Source: CAIKMD01 sp035605975
GTDB taxonomy: Bacteria > Pseudomonadota > Alphaproteobacteria > ATCC43930 > CGMCC-115725
Direction of reading: 5' to 3'
Assembly: GCA_035605975.1 (NCBI GenBank)
Contig: DATNGG010000085.1
Coordinates: forward strand, 1-64,000
DNA length: 64,000 bases
The position numbers and the translations under genes are program-made. The notes beneath the pieces were generated by a model. The model saw only the letters and a list, made by a program, of their open reading frames with translations. It had not been told where the DNA came from and made no database searches. Positions 30,391-41,867 of this stretch are shown in pieces (positions within the stretch are counted from its first letter, which is position 1; every line of letters starts with the position of its first letter).

Positions 30391-30668
30391 CGCCCGGGCA
30401 GCCCGCCCGGCGGAATGCCCGGCGGCTGCCCCGGGCCGATGATGCCGTTGCCGTTGACCGAGGGCGGGATCGGCACGGGCGGCGGCGAGAACTGACCCGG
30501 CACCGGCGGCGGCGGCGTGAAAGAGGGCGAGGGTGCGGGCTTGGGCTGGTCGGGCGGTACCGGCAAATAGGGCGGCACGCGTTGCGGCGGCGCCGTATCG
30601 GGGCTGATCGGCGATTGCGTTTGCACCAACAGGAAAACGGCAAGGAGCGTCGCAACGCGCCGATCCAT
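30384..30668 (-). CDS. Small proline-rich secreted protein
   Basis: A 94-residue protein with an N-terminal hydrophobic segment (VATLLAVFLLVQTQS) and a remainder that is about one-third proline, with runs such as FTPPPPVPGQFSPPPVPIPP and a Gly/Pro tail. It may be a periplasmic or wall-spanning spacer. Low complexity prevents family assignment. It sits seven bases downstream of the monooxygenase stop, so it could be the last gene of the TetR-monooxygenase operon. Confidence 0.55.
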   Translation of the reverse strand: MDRRVATLLAVFLLVQTQSPISPDTAPPQRVPPYLPVPPDQPKPAPSPSFTPPPPVPGQFSPPPVPIPPSVNGNGIIGPGQPPGIPPGGLPGRQ

Positions 30669-30675
30669 GGCCGGC

Positions 30676-31833
30676 CTAGAGGGTGACGGCTTCGGCCGGA
30701 AGCCCCAAGGCGATACGGCCCCATTGCGTGCCGTTCACATCCCAGCTCAGCGCGTAATGCGCATTGGCGGCATGGGCGTCGCGAAACGCCCGCTGGATCG
30801 GCTGATCGAGATAAAGCCCGCCGCCGCCGAGCGCAGCAAAGAGCTGGTTGACCGCCTCGGTGCAGAGCCCGGCGGCATAGGCGCCGTCGCGGCGCCACCG
30901 CGCTTTCTGCTCGATCGTCGGCGCCGCATCCGCTTCCGCGAGGCGGGTCGCCTCCGCGCAGGCCTTGAGCATCAGCGCCTCGGCCGTATCGGCGAGCGCC
31001 GAGGCTTCGGCGATCTTGAGCTGGAGATTGCCGAGCGCGGCAAGGCGCCTGCCCGAATAGGTGCCGAGGCGGGCCTCGATCGATTGGGTGAAATCCTTCA
31101 CCGCACCGCGCGCCAAGCCGAGTGAGACGCCGCTGACCACGAAGGCGAACAATCCCAACACCGGCAGCCGGTAGAGCGGCGCGGGATTGGCGGCGCAGCC
31201 GGGCGCCGGACCATTCGCCATTACCGAGAGCGGCAAGGTGCGATGCAGCGGCACGAACACGTCGCTCATCTCGATATCCTTGCTGCCGCTGCCCCGAAGG
31301 CCGGTTGCGTACCAGGTATCGACGATGCGGTAATCCTTGGCCTCGACGAGGAAGATGCGCTGCTCGACGGGCTTGCCGCGCTCGTCATGGACAATGCCGC
31401 CGACGAAGTTCCAGCGCGACGCATCGACGCCGCTCGAGAACGGCCAGCGGCCGCCGAGCCGATAGCCGCCTTCGGCCGCGACCGCGCGACCGCTCGGAAA
31501 CACCAGCGCCGAGCCGATGAGATCGTCGGGCGATTGGCCCCACACCTCGTCCTGCGCCTCTTTCGGCCACATCGCCATCATCCAGTGATGGCTCGCGAGA
31601 TTGGCGACGACCCAGGCGGTCGAGCCGCAGCCTTCGGCGAGAATGGCGCCGAGCTCGATCAGCGCGCGATAGGGAAGCTCGCTGCCGCCGACCCGGCGCG
31701 GCTGCAGCATGCGGAAGATTCCGCTGGCGTGAAGCTCGGCGAGGGTTTCATCGGGAATGCGGCGCAGCCGCTCGGTTTCGGGGGCGCGCCGGCGCAGTGC
31801 CGGAACCAGCACGCGCGCGCGCTCGACAAGCAT
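30676..31833 (-). CDS. Acyl-CoA-dehydrogenase-fold flavin monooxygenase (HsaA/DszC-like)
   Basis: A 385-residue protein of the group-D flavin monooxygenase family. The N-terminal LRRRAPETERLRRIPDETLA and LQPRRVGGSELPYRALIELG and the C-terminal FAALGGGGLYLDQPIQRAFR segments match the p-hydroxyphenylacetate/HsaA oxygenase group rather than true acyl-CoA dehydrogenases. Such enzymes need a separate flavin reductase; none is adjacent. ATG at 31833 is used. A TTG at 31881 overlapping the TetR stop would add 16 residues and give a tighter operon. Confidence 0.8.
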   Translation of the reverse strand: MLVERARVLVPALRRRAPETERLRRIPDETLAELHASGIFRMLQPRRVGGSELPYRALIELGAILAEGCGSTAWVVANLASHHWMMAMWPKEAQDEVWGQSPDDLIGSALVFPSGRAVAAEGGYRLGGRWPFSSGVDASRWNFVGGIVHDERGKPVEQRIFLVEAKDYRIVDTWYATGLRGSGSKDIEMSDVFVPLHRTLPLSVMANGPAPGCAANPAPLYRLPVLGLFAFVVSGVSLGLARGAVKDFTQSIEARLGTYSGRRLAALGNLQLKIAEASALADTAEALMLKACAEATRLAEADAAPTIEQKARWRRDGAYAAGLCTEAVNQLFAALGGGGLYLDQPIQRAFRDAHAANAHYALSWDVNGTQWGRIALGLPAEAVTL

Positions 31834-31877
31834 GGCGAGCGATGGCGGCGCGGCGCGATCGGGACTCGCGGCGAGGC

Positions 31878-32621
31878 TCAATCGCTTGCCAATTTCAGCG
31901 AGCGGCGGGAGGCGAGGTGATGGGCCACTTGCGCGGGGGCGGAGGTGACATAGGCATGCACGCGCGCCGCCATCAGCTCGTCGATATCCGACGGGACCGG
32001 CAGATTGTAGACCCAACGGCGCTGCCCCAACTGAAACACGGTCGCATGCATCGCCCAGATCTGCTCGGCCTCGAATTCCGTCATCGGCACTTCGGCAAAG
32101 CATGGCAGGCCATTATCGACGCGCAGCTCGGCGGCGATCGCCGTATAGAGTTGAGCGCGCGCCTGGCCGACATAGCGAGCATGATAGGGGAGGCGCTTCA
32201 AAGCGGAGTGCATGAACAGCCGAACGTAGATGTCGTTGTACGTGACGCGGACATAATTGTGATAAAGCTGCAGCAGGCGGCTTTCAAGCGGCTGCGCGCG
32301 GTCGCGAATGATCGTCTCCCAGCCGGCATCCCAGTAATCCGCGGACCACTTCTCGTAAACGCGCTCGATCAGTGCTTCCTTGCTGGGGAAATAGCGATAG
32401 ATGAGCGATTGCGTGATGCCGAGGCTGCGCGCGAGCTCGCGGGTCTGGCCTTCGAGCCCGTTGAGCGCGAAAAACCGCATCGCATGCTCGACGATCAGCT
32501 TTTCGCGATCCTGCGGCGCCATACGGATACGAAGCGCGCAAGCCCTGCGCCCTTGCCCCGGTTCCGAGGTCCGCTCTGAGTCTGCGCGTTCGGACGAGCG
32601 CATGCTGATCTGCCGCGGCAT
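31878..32621 (-). CDS. TetR-family transcriptional regulator
   Basis: The DNA-binding domain is LIVEHAMRFFALNGLEGQTR, ELARSLGITQSLIYRYFPSK and EALIERVYEKW, a full TetR helix-turn-helix. The C-terminal ligand domain is about 150 residues with no close family I can name. The start is uncertain: ATGs at 32621, 32603 and 32522 are in frame, and the last gives the usual short N-terminus. It lies directly upstream of the monooxygenase and probably controls it. Confidence 0.85.
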   Translation of the reverse strand: MPRQISMRSSERADSERTSEPGQGRRACALRIRMAPQDREKLIVEHAMRFFALNGLEGQTRELARSLGITQSLIYRYFPSKEALIERVYEKWSADYWDAGWETIIRDRAQPLESRLLQLYHNYVRVTYNDIYVRLFMHSALKRLPYHARYVGQARAQLYTAIAAELRVDNGLPCFAEVPMTEFEAEQIWAMHATVFQLGQRRWVYNLPVPSDIDELMAARVHAYVTSAPAQVAHHLASRRSLKLASD

Positions 32622-33024
32622 GTAATAGGCCGCCCTTTCGCCGCGTTCATTTTGTACAATCGTGCGCGTTTGGCAAGGTGCCGCCGATGGTTTCATTGGC
32701 AAAGCTGATGAATGAGTGCATTTTGCGTACGAATTCCCTGTCTCTCGAACGCGCAGCACAATGCCGAGAGTCTCGATCGCGCCCGGCAATATCGGCGCGG
32801 CTTGATCAGGGCAAAGATTTCCCCTCGCTCGGGCAATAACAATCATAAGTTGTATTTGTAATGCTCCAACGAAGCATTACGAGTTAAAGATTTATCGATC
32901 CTTAAAAATGTGATAACTGAAATTAAGCGGCTCCGTGCCAGCGAAGCCGGGGGGATGAAACTAAAAATCAAAATCTACCTGAGTTATCAGTAGTTTGGTA
33001 GCTAGTCGGGGCGAGGCAGTAGTC
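32622..33024. promoter_or_regulatory. Long AT-rich intergenic region with inverted repeat
   Basis: About 400 bases separate the divergent TetR and PilZ-methyltransferase genes. Bases 32840-33000 are strikingly AT-rich for this genome. A perfect eight-base inverted repeat, GTAATGCT at 32858-32865 and AGCATTAC at 32873-32880 (seven-base spacer), is a plausible operator. A frame continues upstream of the TetR start to 32846, but its codons look unlike a protein. No RNA gene recognised. Confidence 0.5.
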
Positions 33025-34432
33025 ATGAGGACCTATGAAGAGTTGAGCGGCGCCCGCGGTCGCGAGATGTTCTATCGCGCGGAGCGTTATCGTGCGGTCG
33101 ATTTGTTTCGGCGTCACGCGCCGGCGCTTACGCTCGATGCCGATGCCTATCTCCTGCGCAACCTCAGTTTGAGCGGCATTGGCGCCGCGTCCGGCCGCGG
33201 CATCAATCATTTGCCCGAGGTGGGGCAGCGCGTGAACGTTCTGCTCGGCGCGCCGGAATTTCCGCTTTTTGAAGGCACGGGCGAGATTGCCCGGATCGAG
33301 CCTAGGCAAATCGGCGCCAATCTCGGCGTGCGCATCGTCGACCGCTGCATCGATATCGGCCAGATCGTCACCCGCTATCAAAAATTCCTCATTCAAACGG
33401 ATCTCGACGCCTGGAGCAGCGCCGATGCCGAGGTGAGTCCGGCCTATCGGCAGCTTTGCTCGGACGTGCTTCATCTGTTGCGCACCTACCGCGCCGGGCT
33501 CGACCGCTTCGAGGCGATGAAGCCCGACGCCGCAGCCGCCGCCGACATGTTGGCGGCCTGCGAGGAGCGCCTGTTGCCGCGCTGGCGCGCGCTCTGGCTC
33601 AAGGGCAACGAGCTGGTGGCGCCGATCGAGCGCGGCGGCCGTCTGTGGCAGGCGGCCAAGCGCTATACCGAGCTTGTCTTGACGCCGGATTTCATCCTCG
33701 GCGCCTTCGCGCGGCGCTGCTATCAGAAACCGCTCGGCTATCCGGGCGATTTCGAGGTCATGAACATGGCCTATGATTGGCGCCAGGAGGGCGAGAAGCT
33801 TTCCGACAAGCTCATCCACCGCGTCGGTCTCGAAGTCGGCGAATGCATCGCCAACCGCATGACCATGATGCGCCAGGTGATCGCCGAGGCCGCCACCGAT
33901 CCCGCGCGTCCGGCCTTGCGCATCGCGAGCCTTGGCAGCGGGCCGGCGCGCGAAGTGATCGACTATCTCAAGATTCCCGCTTTGCCGCGGCCGGTCGACA
34001 TCACCCTCATCGATCAGGACCACGCGGCGCTCTCGCACGCCTACGAACGCACGCTGCCCGAAGTGATGCGGCATAAGGGCCAAGCGACGGTCTCGTGCCT
34101 TCACGCGTCTTTCGCGCAGCTTTTGAAAACCGGCGAGCTGTTCGGAAAATTGCCGAGCCAGGATTTGATCTACAGCGTCGGCCTCATCGATTATCTCTCG
34201 GCGCGGCGCGCCAAGGCGCTGGTCGAATCGCTCTACCAACATCTGGCGCCGGGCGGTCTCCTGCTGGTCGGGAATATGAAATCGGGCGCGAGCAGCACGC
34301 TTTGGCCGGTGGAGTTCATCACCGACTGGTCGCTCGCCTATCGCGACGGAGTCGAGCTTTTGGCGCTCGCCGCGGATCTGCCGGGCGCGGCGTTGTCGGT
34401 CTCGGCGGACAAGACGGACCGCGTCTGCGTCC

Positions 34433-34452
<20 letters not shown>
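33025..34452 (+). CDS. PilZ-like domain fused to SAM-dependent methyltransferase
   Basis: A 475-residue protein. Residues about 35-115 look like a PilZ beta-barrel, with the NxSxxG motif in LLRNLSLSGIG; the paired RxxxR motif is not evident, so c-di-GMP binding is uncertain. A helical middle (130-260) contains KPLGYPGDFEVMNMAYDW. The C-terminal Rossmann methyltransferase has motif I ASLGSGPAREVIDYL and the acidic strand end ITLIDQDHAAL. The target is unknown; proteins sharing the GYPGDFEVMNM block are sometimes annotated as 3-hydroxy fatty acid methyl ester synthases. ATG 33025 is preferred over TTG 32995. Confidence 0.72.
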
Positions 34453-35887
<1,435 letters not shown>

Positions 35888-35901
35888 ACGCCGCCTCCGG
35901 T

Positions 35902-37233
35902 TTAGTAGCGAACGCGCATCGCCAGCCCGACGACGTTCGAGCTGTTCTCGGTCGTGCCTTTCGTGCTGACCGTCGTCGATAGCGTCGGGAACGAGTCGGT
36001 TCGATTGATTTGCGCCGCGGCGGAGAAGTCGTGGGCGTAAGACATATCGATGGCGATATGCTCGTTCACATCGTAAGAGACGCCCAAGGCGAGCCAGGTG
36101 CGGTTGCTGTCGGGGATCATCGTCGAGCGGTTCGAGCCGGGCGAGGGCGTCGGATCGAACTCGACGCCGGCGCGCAGCGTCCACGGCATCGCGACTTTCC
36201 ATTCCGCCCCGAGCGAGACCCCGACCGTGTTGCGGAAATTCTGCGGGATGACCTGCTCCGTTCCGTCGGCGAATTTGAGACGAATATCCTGGAACCGGCT
36301 CCAACCGTAATAATCCGCCTGCGCGAGCAGAGTGAGCGCCGGGGTGATGTCGAAAGCCGCGCCGAGCGAGGCGACATCCGGCAGCTTGAGGCTCGCCGCG
36401 ACGCCTTGCGCAGAGGCGGTGACGCCGGGAATTTCGGTGCTCGAATCGCCCTTCAGCGTGTGATCGATGCCGGAGCGGTAGGAGAATCCCACACGCAGCC
36501 GGTCGGTCGGCTGGACCAGCACGCCGACATTGAATCCGACGCCCCAATCGCCGCCACTCGCCTCGAAGAGGCCGTCGCTCGCCGGACTCGGCCCGCCCGG
36601 CGCGAAGGGATTCGGCAGCGCGGTTTGAAGCTTCGCATCGGCGCGCTGAACGTCGAGCCCAGCGCCCAGTGAGAGCCAAGGCGCCACCCGATAGGCGATG
36701 CTTGGCGCGACATCGATGGTGCGAAATTCGGCCTGCGTCGCGTCATAGCGGCCGAAATAATCGAGCGCGTAATGATCCTTGAGGCCGAAGGGGACAGTGA
36801 CGCCAAGACCGAACCACAGCTCTCTCATCTGCGGCAGCGGCGCCGCGACGAAGAGATTGCCGCTCGCCGAGGGATCAAATCCCTGATCGGACGAGCGGCC
36901 GCCGACCGGCTGCGCCGCGCCGCCGCCGACCGACACGGTCGAGCCGCGATCGGAGGTCTTGGCTTCGGGTGCGATCATGTACAAGCCCAGTTCGCCCTGA
37001 ATGTTGCCTTGAAGCCGAGTCATTCCCGCAGGGTTGTAGAAAATCGTGCTGGCATCCGAAGCCGCCGCCGCGTCACCTGCGAAAGCCCGGCCGCTCGCCG
37101 CGGCACTCTGCTCTTGCAAAAAAAACCCGCTGCTGCGGGCTTCCCCTGCGCCGAAACACAGCAGCGCGCAAAGACTGGCTGAGGCGAGGAGCGCAGTCCG
37201 CACAATAACATTCTCCAACAGCCAAACAAACAT
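35902..37233 (-). CDS. FadL/OmpP1-family outer membrane protein
   Basis: A 443-residue outer-membrane beta-barrel for uptake of long-chain fatty acids or other hydrophobic compounds. A signal peptide (VIVRTALLASASLCALLCFG) is followed by the family N-terminus SSGFFLQEQSAAASGRAFAG and ASTIFYNPAGMTRL, whose NPAG is the FadL hallmark. The C-terminus ends in Tyr (VVGLAMRVRY), as expected for BAM recognition. ATG 37233 has GGGGGAAT just upstream; ATG 37272 is an alternative. It may be cotranscribed with the membrane kinase 14 bases downstream. Confidence 0.9.
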   Translation of the reverse strand: MFVWLLENVIVRTALLASASLCALLCFGAGEARSSGFFLQEQSAAASGRAFAGDAAAASDASTIFYNPAGMTRLQGNIQGELGLYMIAPEAKTSDRGSTVSVGGGAAQPVGGRSSDQGFDPSASGNLFVAAPLPQMRELWFGLGVTVPFGLKDHYALDYFGRYDATQAEFRTIDVAPSIAYRVAPWLSLGAGLDVQRADAKLQTALPNPFAPGGPSPASDGLFEASGGDWGVGFNVGVLVQPTDRLRVGFSYRSGIDHTLKGDSSTEIPGVTASAQGVAASLKLPDVASLGAAFDITPALTLLAQADYYGWSRFQDIRLKFADGTEQVIPQNFRNTVGVSLGAEWKVAMPWTLRAGVEFDPTPSPGSNRSTMIPDSNRTWLALGVSYDVNEHIAIDMSYAHDFSAAAQINRTDSFPTLSTTVSTKGTTENSSNVVGLAMRVRY

Positions 37234-37287
37234 GATTCCCCCAATAGATATAATGGTATGCGAGACGTGCATGATCGGGCGGGTTGG

Positions 37288-37303
37288 TTAAGGTTTCATT
37301 AAC
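37288..37303 (-). promoter_or_regulatory. CtrA-type box for the FadL/OmpP1 gene
   Basis: TTAA-GGTTTCA-TTAAC, an exact TTAA-N7-TTAAC match, 54 bases upstream of the porin ATG at 37233. It shares a 203-base divergent promoter region with a second exact box at 37373. Confidence 0.62.
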
Positions 37304-37372
37304 CGTCTCATTCGCCCGATCGTCGCTTCGCGCGCTCCCCCCGCGCGGTTTCGACCGCAGCCCTCCGCCGAT

Positions 37373-37388
37373 TAACGTTTCGTTAACC
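37373..37388 (+). promoter_or_regulatory. CtrA-type box for the 73-residue protein gene
   Basis: TTAA-CGTTTCG-TTAAC, an exact TTAA-N7-TTAAC match, 48 bases upstream of the ATG at 37437. Its distance to its gene mirrors that of the box at 37288 to the porin gene, as if each box served one of the divergent genes. Confidence 0.62.
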
Positions 37389-37436
37389 TCGCCGGCCGAT
37401 CTTGAGGGTGGTGAAGACTTCGTTGCCGAGGCGAGA

Positions 37437-37658
37437 ATGCGCAAGCATGAGATCGATGACGTGCTTCAAGACCCGGAGAGCTCGCGCTGGCTCCGGACGG
37501 CGCTACGAACGGCGCTGAGCCGCGATCCCGTCGAAGCCGCGGCCGACGCGGCAAGGCTCGTCAAGGTTTTGGAGAAGCGCCTGTCCGACGCATTGCGCGA
37601 GGAAGTGCTCGCCGAGGCGACGGGCGCGACAGCGCCCGCACGATCCGTCGCCGCCTAA
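37437..37658 (+). CDS. Conserved small alphaproteobacterial protein, function unknown
   Basis: A 73-residue helical, charged protein (RKHEIDDVLQDPESSRWLRT, then DPVEAAADAARLVKVLEKRL). The pattern DPVxAAxDA with a following leucine-rich helix recalls small proteins found in Rhizobiales genomes, but I cannot name a function. The frame is open from 37284, yet the part before 37437 contains the CtrA-type boxes and is unlikely to be coding. ATG 37437 is therefore used. Confidence 0.6.
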   Translation: MRKHEIDDVLQDPESSRWLRTALRTALSRDPVEAAADAARLVKVLEKRLSDALREEVLAEATGATAPARSVAA

Positions 37659-37703
37659 TTCAGCAAAGACCAAATCGCGCGGCGCGGCCGCGCTCTTACC
37701 GCC

Positions 37704-37808
37704 TCATCCGCCGGTTGCCCGCGCCCGTTGCCGCCGGCGCCATGCTTTGCGCTTGGCCTTGCGCTTGTTCGCGCGGCGCTCGAGGCTCGATTTGCGGGTT
37801 TGCTTCAT
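37704..37808 (-). CDS. Very small, highly basic protein (34 residues)
   Basis: The minus strand encodes a 34-residue peptide beginning MKQTRKSSLERRANKRKAKR and ending WRRRQRARATGG. About half of its residues are Lys or Arg. An AAAAGGG ribosome-site-like sequence lies about eight bases before the ATG. Such a composition suggests binding to nucleic acid or the ribosome. It is too short for firm family assignment and could be chance, but no other gene explains these bases. Confidence 0.4.
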   Translation of the reverse strand: MKQTRKSSLERRANKRKAKRKAWRRRQRARATGG

Positions 37809-37896
37809 GATGCGGCCCTTTTACCGATGGCGGGAGATCGGAGCCTAGCACAAAGCCGCGCGCCGCGCCGCTCGCGGATCGACGCCGCGGCGCCGC

Positions 37897-38139
37897 TCAA
37901 CGGGAATCGCGAAAGAAGAGCCGGTGAATCGCCGCCGCATGCTCGAAGCGCGTTTGCGGCTCGGCACCGGGGCGCGGAGTGACGAAGGCAAGCCAGATGA
38001 GGCCGCTGGCAACGATGATCGCCACGATCAGCGGCGGCGCGAGCAACGCCCAGAAACGGTGATTGTCGGACGAAACGGCCAATTTGGAATCCATCCAGCT
38101 CGGGAAGCGCTGCGAGAACGCGCGCCTGGCGATGCTCAT
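37897..38139 (-). CDS. Small single-pass membrane protein
   Basis: An 80-residue protein with one clear membrane helix (WALLAPPLIVAIIVASGLIW, about residues 29-49) flanked by a basic N-terminus (MSIARRAFSQRFPSW) and a polar C-terminus with FEHAAAIHRLFFRDSR. ATG 38139 has AAGGCGAGGA just upstream. No family recognised. It may share a transcript with the 34-residue basic gene downstream. Confidence 0.5.
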   Translation of the reverse strand: MSIARRAFSQRFPSWMDSKLAVSSDNHRFWALLAPPLIVAIIVASGLIWLAFVTPRPGAEPQTRFEHAAAIHRLFFRDSR

Positions 38140-38326
38140 TCCTCGCCTTGGCAGCGGCAAACCACCGCAGGCGAGGTAAGCGCTTAACACCAACATCCGG
38201 CTTTGGTTGCACCTTCCGCGAGATTTCAGACAGCCGTGCGAGAGGAAGTCCCGGCGACGCTTTTTTAATAAAGATGCGGCTAGATCGAAGCTTGCTCCGA
38301 GTCCTCAAGCACCGAGGTTCAAGGCG

Positions 38327-38551
38327 ATGAAACGGGCCCAAAAACGCAGCCACGAGGTGGGGAACGTCTATCTGAAGACCCTCGCCGGCCTGCCGCGCGA
38401 GACCTGGCAGGAATGGCAGCTGGTGAAGCGCGTCGAGAGGATGAACGCGCTGCCGCATGTGATCATGCAGGAAGTCGGCGGCAAGACCACGCGCACCGTC
38501 GCGATTTCCGTCCTCAACGATCCAGCCATCTGGGCGATGCGCGACATCTGA
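38327..38551 (+). CDS. Small hypothetical protein
   Basis: A 74-residue soluble protein (MKRAQKRSHEVGNVYLKTLA, then RETWQEWQLVKRVERMNALP and a C-terminal VAISVLNDPAIWAMRDI). Codon positions show the GC bias of neighbouring genes. ATG 38327 is the likely start behind GAGGTTCAAGG. Function unknown. It converges on the hybrid kinase with 38 bases between stops. Confidence 0.5.
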   Translation: MKRAQKRSHEVGNVYLKTLAGLPRETWQEWQLVKRVERMNALPHVIMQEVGGKTTRTVAISVLNDPAIWAMRDI

Positions 38552-38589
38552 GGCCGGCTCCGGCCCATTGGCGGCCGGCATCGCATCGG

Positions 38590-40215
<1,626 letters not shown>

Positions 40216-40615
40216 CTGGTCCTCCCGTGCCGGTCTTGCCCGAACGGCTGCGGAGCAACCGGCACTCCCGGCTTGTGAATATGCTTGAAGGACGTTGCGC
40301 CGAGGGCTCGGTCTAGAGAGCGGATCGCTCCGCAGCCTCACGGACGCCGCTATCCTCTAGATTACTTTACACCGAATTCGGTGTCGAATCTTTTCCACAG
40401 CCCCCTATAGTTGTAGCCATGGCGCGTTTCAGCCTCGTGCGACCTCGGCGCACTCGGCACGAGCATGGAGAGCATCACGTTGCCGGCGCAGCGCCGGCGC
40501 GCGGAGCCACGCTTGATGCTGCGAGATGCGAATGATAGCTTCGCGGCCGGATTTGCGGCGGCGCCCGATCGGCCATAGCGGCGCTTGGCGAACGCATCGC
40601 GAAGGGAGACGATTC
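40216..40615. promoter_or_regulatory. 400-base divergent intergenic region
   Basis: The region between the hybrid kinase and glcG-like gene holds no convincing gene. Its middle (40355-40410) is AT-rich and contains the 16-base perfect palindrome listed separately. Promoters for both divergent genes must lie here. Confidence 0.5.
40369..40384. promoter_or_regulatory. Perfect 16-base palindrome (operator candidate)
   Basis: ACACCGAATTCGGTGT reads identically on both strands, inside the AT-rich part of the 40216-40615 gap. It fits a dimeric repressor operator. No repressor gene is adjacent. Confidence 0.5.
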
Positions 40616-41041
40616 ATGGCCGACACCGCACCCAGCCTCAAGCTGACCTGCGACGGCGCGATGAAGCTTCTTCACGCAGCGATCGCGAAGGCGAACGCGA
40701 TGGGCGTTCCGCAATGCATCTCGATCGTCGATACCGGCGGCCATTTGCTGGCTTTCGCGCGGATGGACGGTGCCTTCGTGCAGTCGATCGATTCCTCCTT
40801 GGCGAAAGCCATGACCGCCGCCTCCTATTCCGCGCCCACCGGCCATCTCGAGGCGGGCATGGATTTGAAGCTCGCGATCGTCACCAGTGGCAAGCGCGTC
40901 AACCTGCCCGGCGGGCTGCCGATCATCGTCGACGGCCACACCATCGGCGGAATCGGCGTCGGCTCGGGCACCGGCGCCCAGGATCTCGAAGTCGCAAAGG
41001 CGGCGCTCGCGGCCTTCGGCACGGCCAAGCGCTTCGATTGA
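40616..41041 (+). CDS. GlcG/HbpS-family protein
   Basis: A 141-residue protein of the GlcG/HbpS (DUF336) family, with AIAKANAMGVPQCISIVDTG, HLLAFARMDGAFVQSIDSSL, KAMTAASYSAP and the C-terminal glycine-rich GGIGVGSGTGAQD. Members bind heme, cobalamin or corrinoid, or act as accessory proteins in glycolate and aromatic pathways. ATG 40616 follows GAAGGGA. It lies eight bases upstream of an alpha/beta hydrolase and is probably cotranscribed. Confidence 0.88.
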   Translation: MADTAPSLKLTCDGAMKLLHAAIAKANAMGVPQCISIVDTGGHLLAFARMDGAFVQSIDSSLAKAMTAASYSAPTGHLEAGMDLKLAIVTSGKRVNLPGGLPIIVDGHTIGGIGVGSGTGAQDLEVAKAALAAFGTAKRFD

Positions 41042-41048
41042 GCGCACC

Positions 41049-41867
41049 ATGCTGGAGAGCAAGCGCGCGGCGATTGCCGGATACGACGTCCATTACTGGT
41101 CGGGCGGCGCGGGCTTTCCGATCCTCATGCTGCACGGCGTTGGGCCGGGCACCTCGATCATCGCCAATTACCAGCCGGTGCTCGAGCCGCTGAGCCGGCA
41201 TTGCACCATCATCGCCCCCGACCTGATCGGCTTCGGCAAATCCGCGCGCAAGGCGGCGCCGCCCTTCTTCGACGTCCCGCTCTGGGTCGAGCAGGGTTTG
41301 GCGATGCTCGAGCTTTTGCCGCCCGGCCCTTGCGGCATTATCGGCCACTCGCTGGGCGGCGCGCTCGCGCTCATGATCGCCAGCCGCTCGTCGCGCGTCA
41401 CCAAGGTGCTGACCTCGAGCACGGTCGGCGCGCCTTACACGCTGCCCGTTGCGCTCGATGAATTCTGGGCGGTGCCGCCCGACGCGGATGCGCTCGCCTG
41501 CGCGATGCGCCGCATGGTCTACGATCCTGCCGCGGTCGGCGCCGAGATGGTGGCCGATCGCTGGGCGCTCTTTCAGAGCCCCGGCTATGCCGAGTATTTC
41601 GGCGCGATGTTCGCCGCGCCGCGCCAGCGCTATCTCGATGCCGGCGTCCTCGGCGACGCGGAACTCGCGCGCATCGGGGCACGCGTCGTGATGCTCCACG
41701 GCCGTGACGACCAGCCTTGTCCGGCGGAGGCGACGACGCTCCCCCTGGCGCGTCTTTTGCCGAGCGCCGATGTCCATCTTTTCGGCGCCTGCGGCCACAA
41801 TCTGCCGCGCGAGCGCATGGCCGATTACTTGGCGGCGGCGACCGCGCTGTTCGCCGACCGCGCTTAG
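41049..41867 (+). CDS. Alpha/beta hydrolase, meta-cleavage-product-hydrolase-like
   Basis: A 272-residue hydrolase. It has the oxyanion segment MLHGVGPGTS, nucleophile Ser in IGHSLGGALAL, acid Asp in VMLHGRDDQPCPAE and His in FGACGHNLPRERM. The N-terminal YDVHYWSGGAGFPILMLHG layout and HGVGPG suit C-C bond hydrolases of aromatic degradation, though esterases look similar. Its stop overlaps the convergent hydrolase stop at 41864 by four bases. Confidence 0.85.
   Translation: MLESKRAAIAGYDVHYWSGGAGFPILMLHGVGPGTSIIANYQPVLEPLSRHCTIIAPDLIGFGKSARKAAPPFFDVPLWVEQGLAMLELLPPGPCGIIGHSLGGALALMIASRSSRVTKVLTSSTVGAPYTLPVALDEFWAVPPDADALACAMRRMVYDPAAVGAEMVADRWALFQSPGYAEYFGAMFAAPRQRYLDAGVLGDAELARIGARVVMLHGRDDQPCPAEATTLPLARLLPSADVHLFGACGHNLPRERMADYLAAATALFADRA

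Noticed and set aside
35888..36679. N-terminal extension of the membrane kinase to 748 residues
   Set aside because: The extension lies inside the porin gene in another frame and reads as Arg-rich shadow; the TTG at 35887 with GGAGG gives a sensible start.
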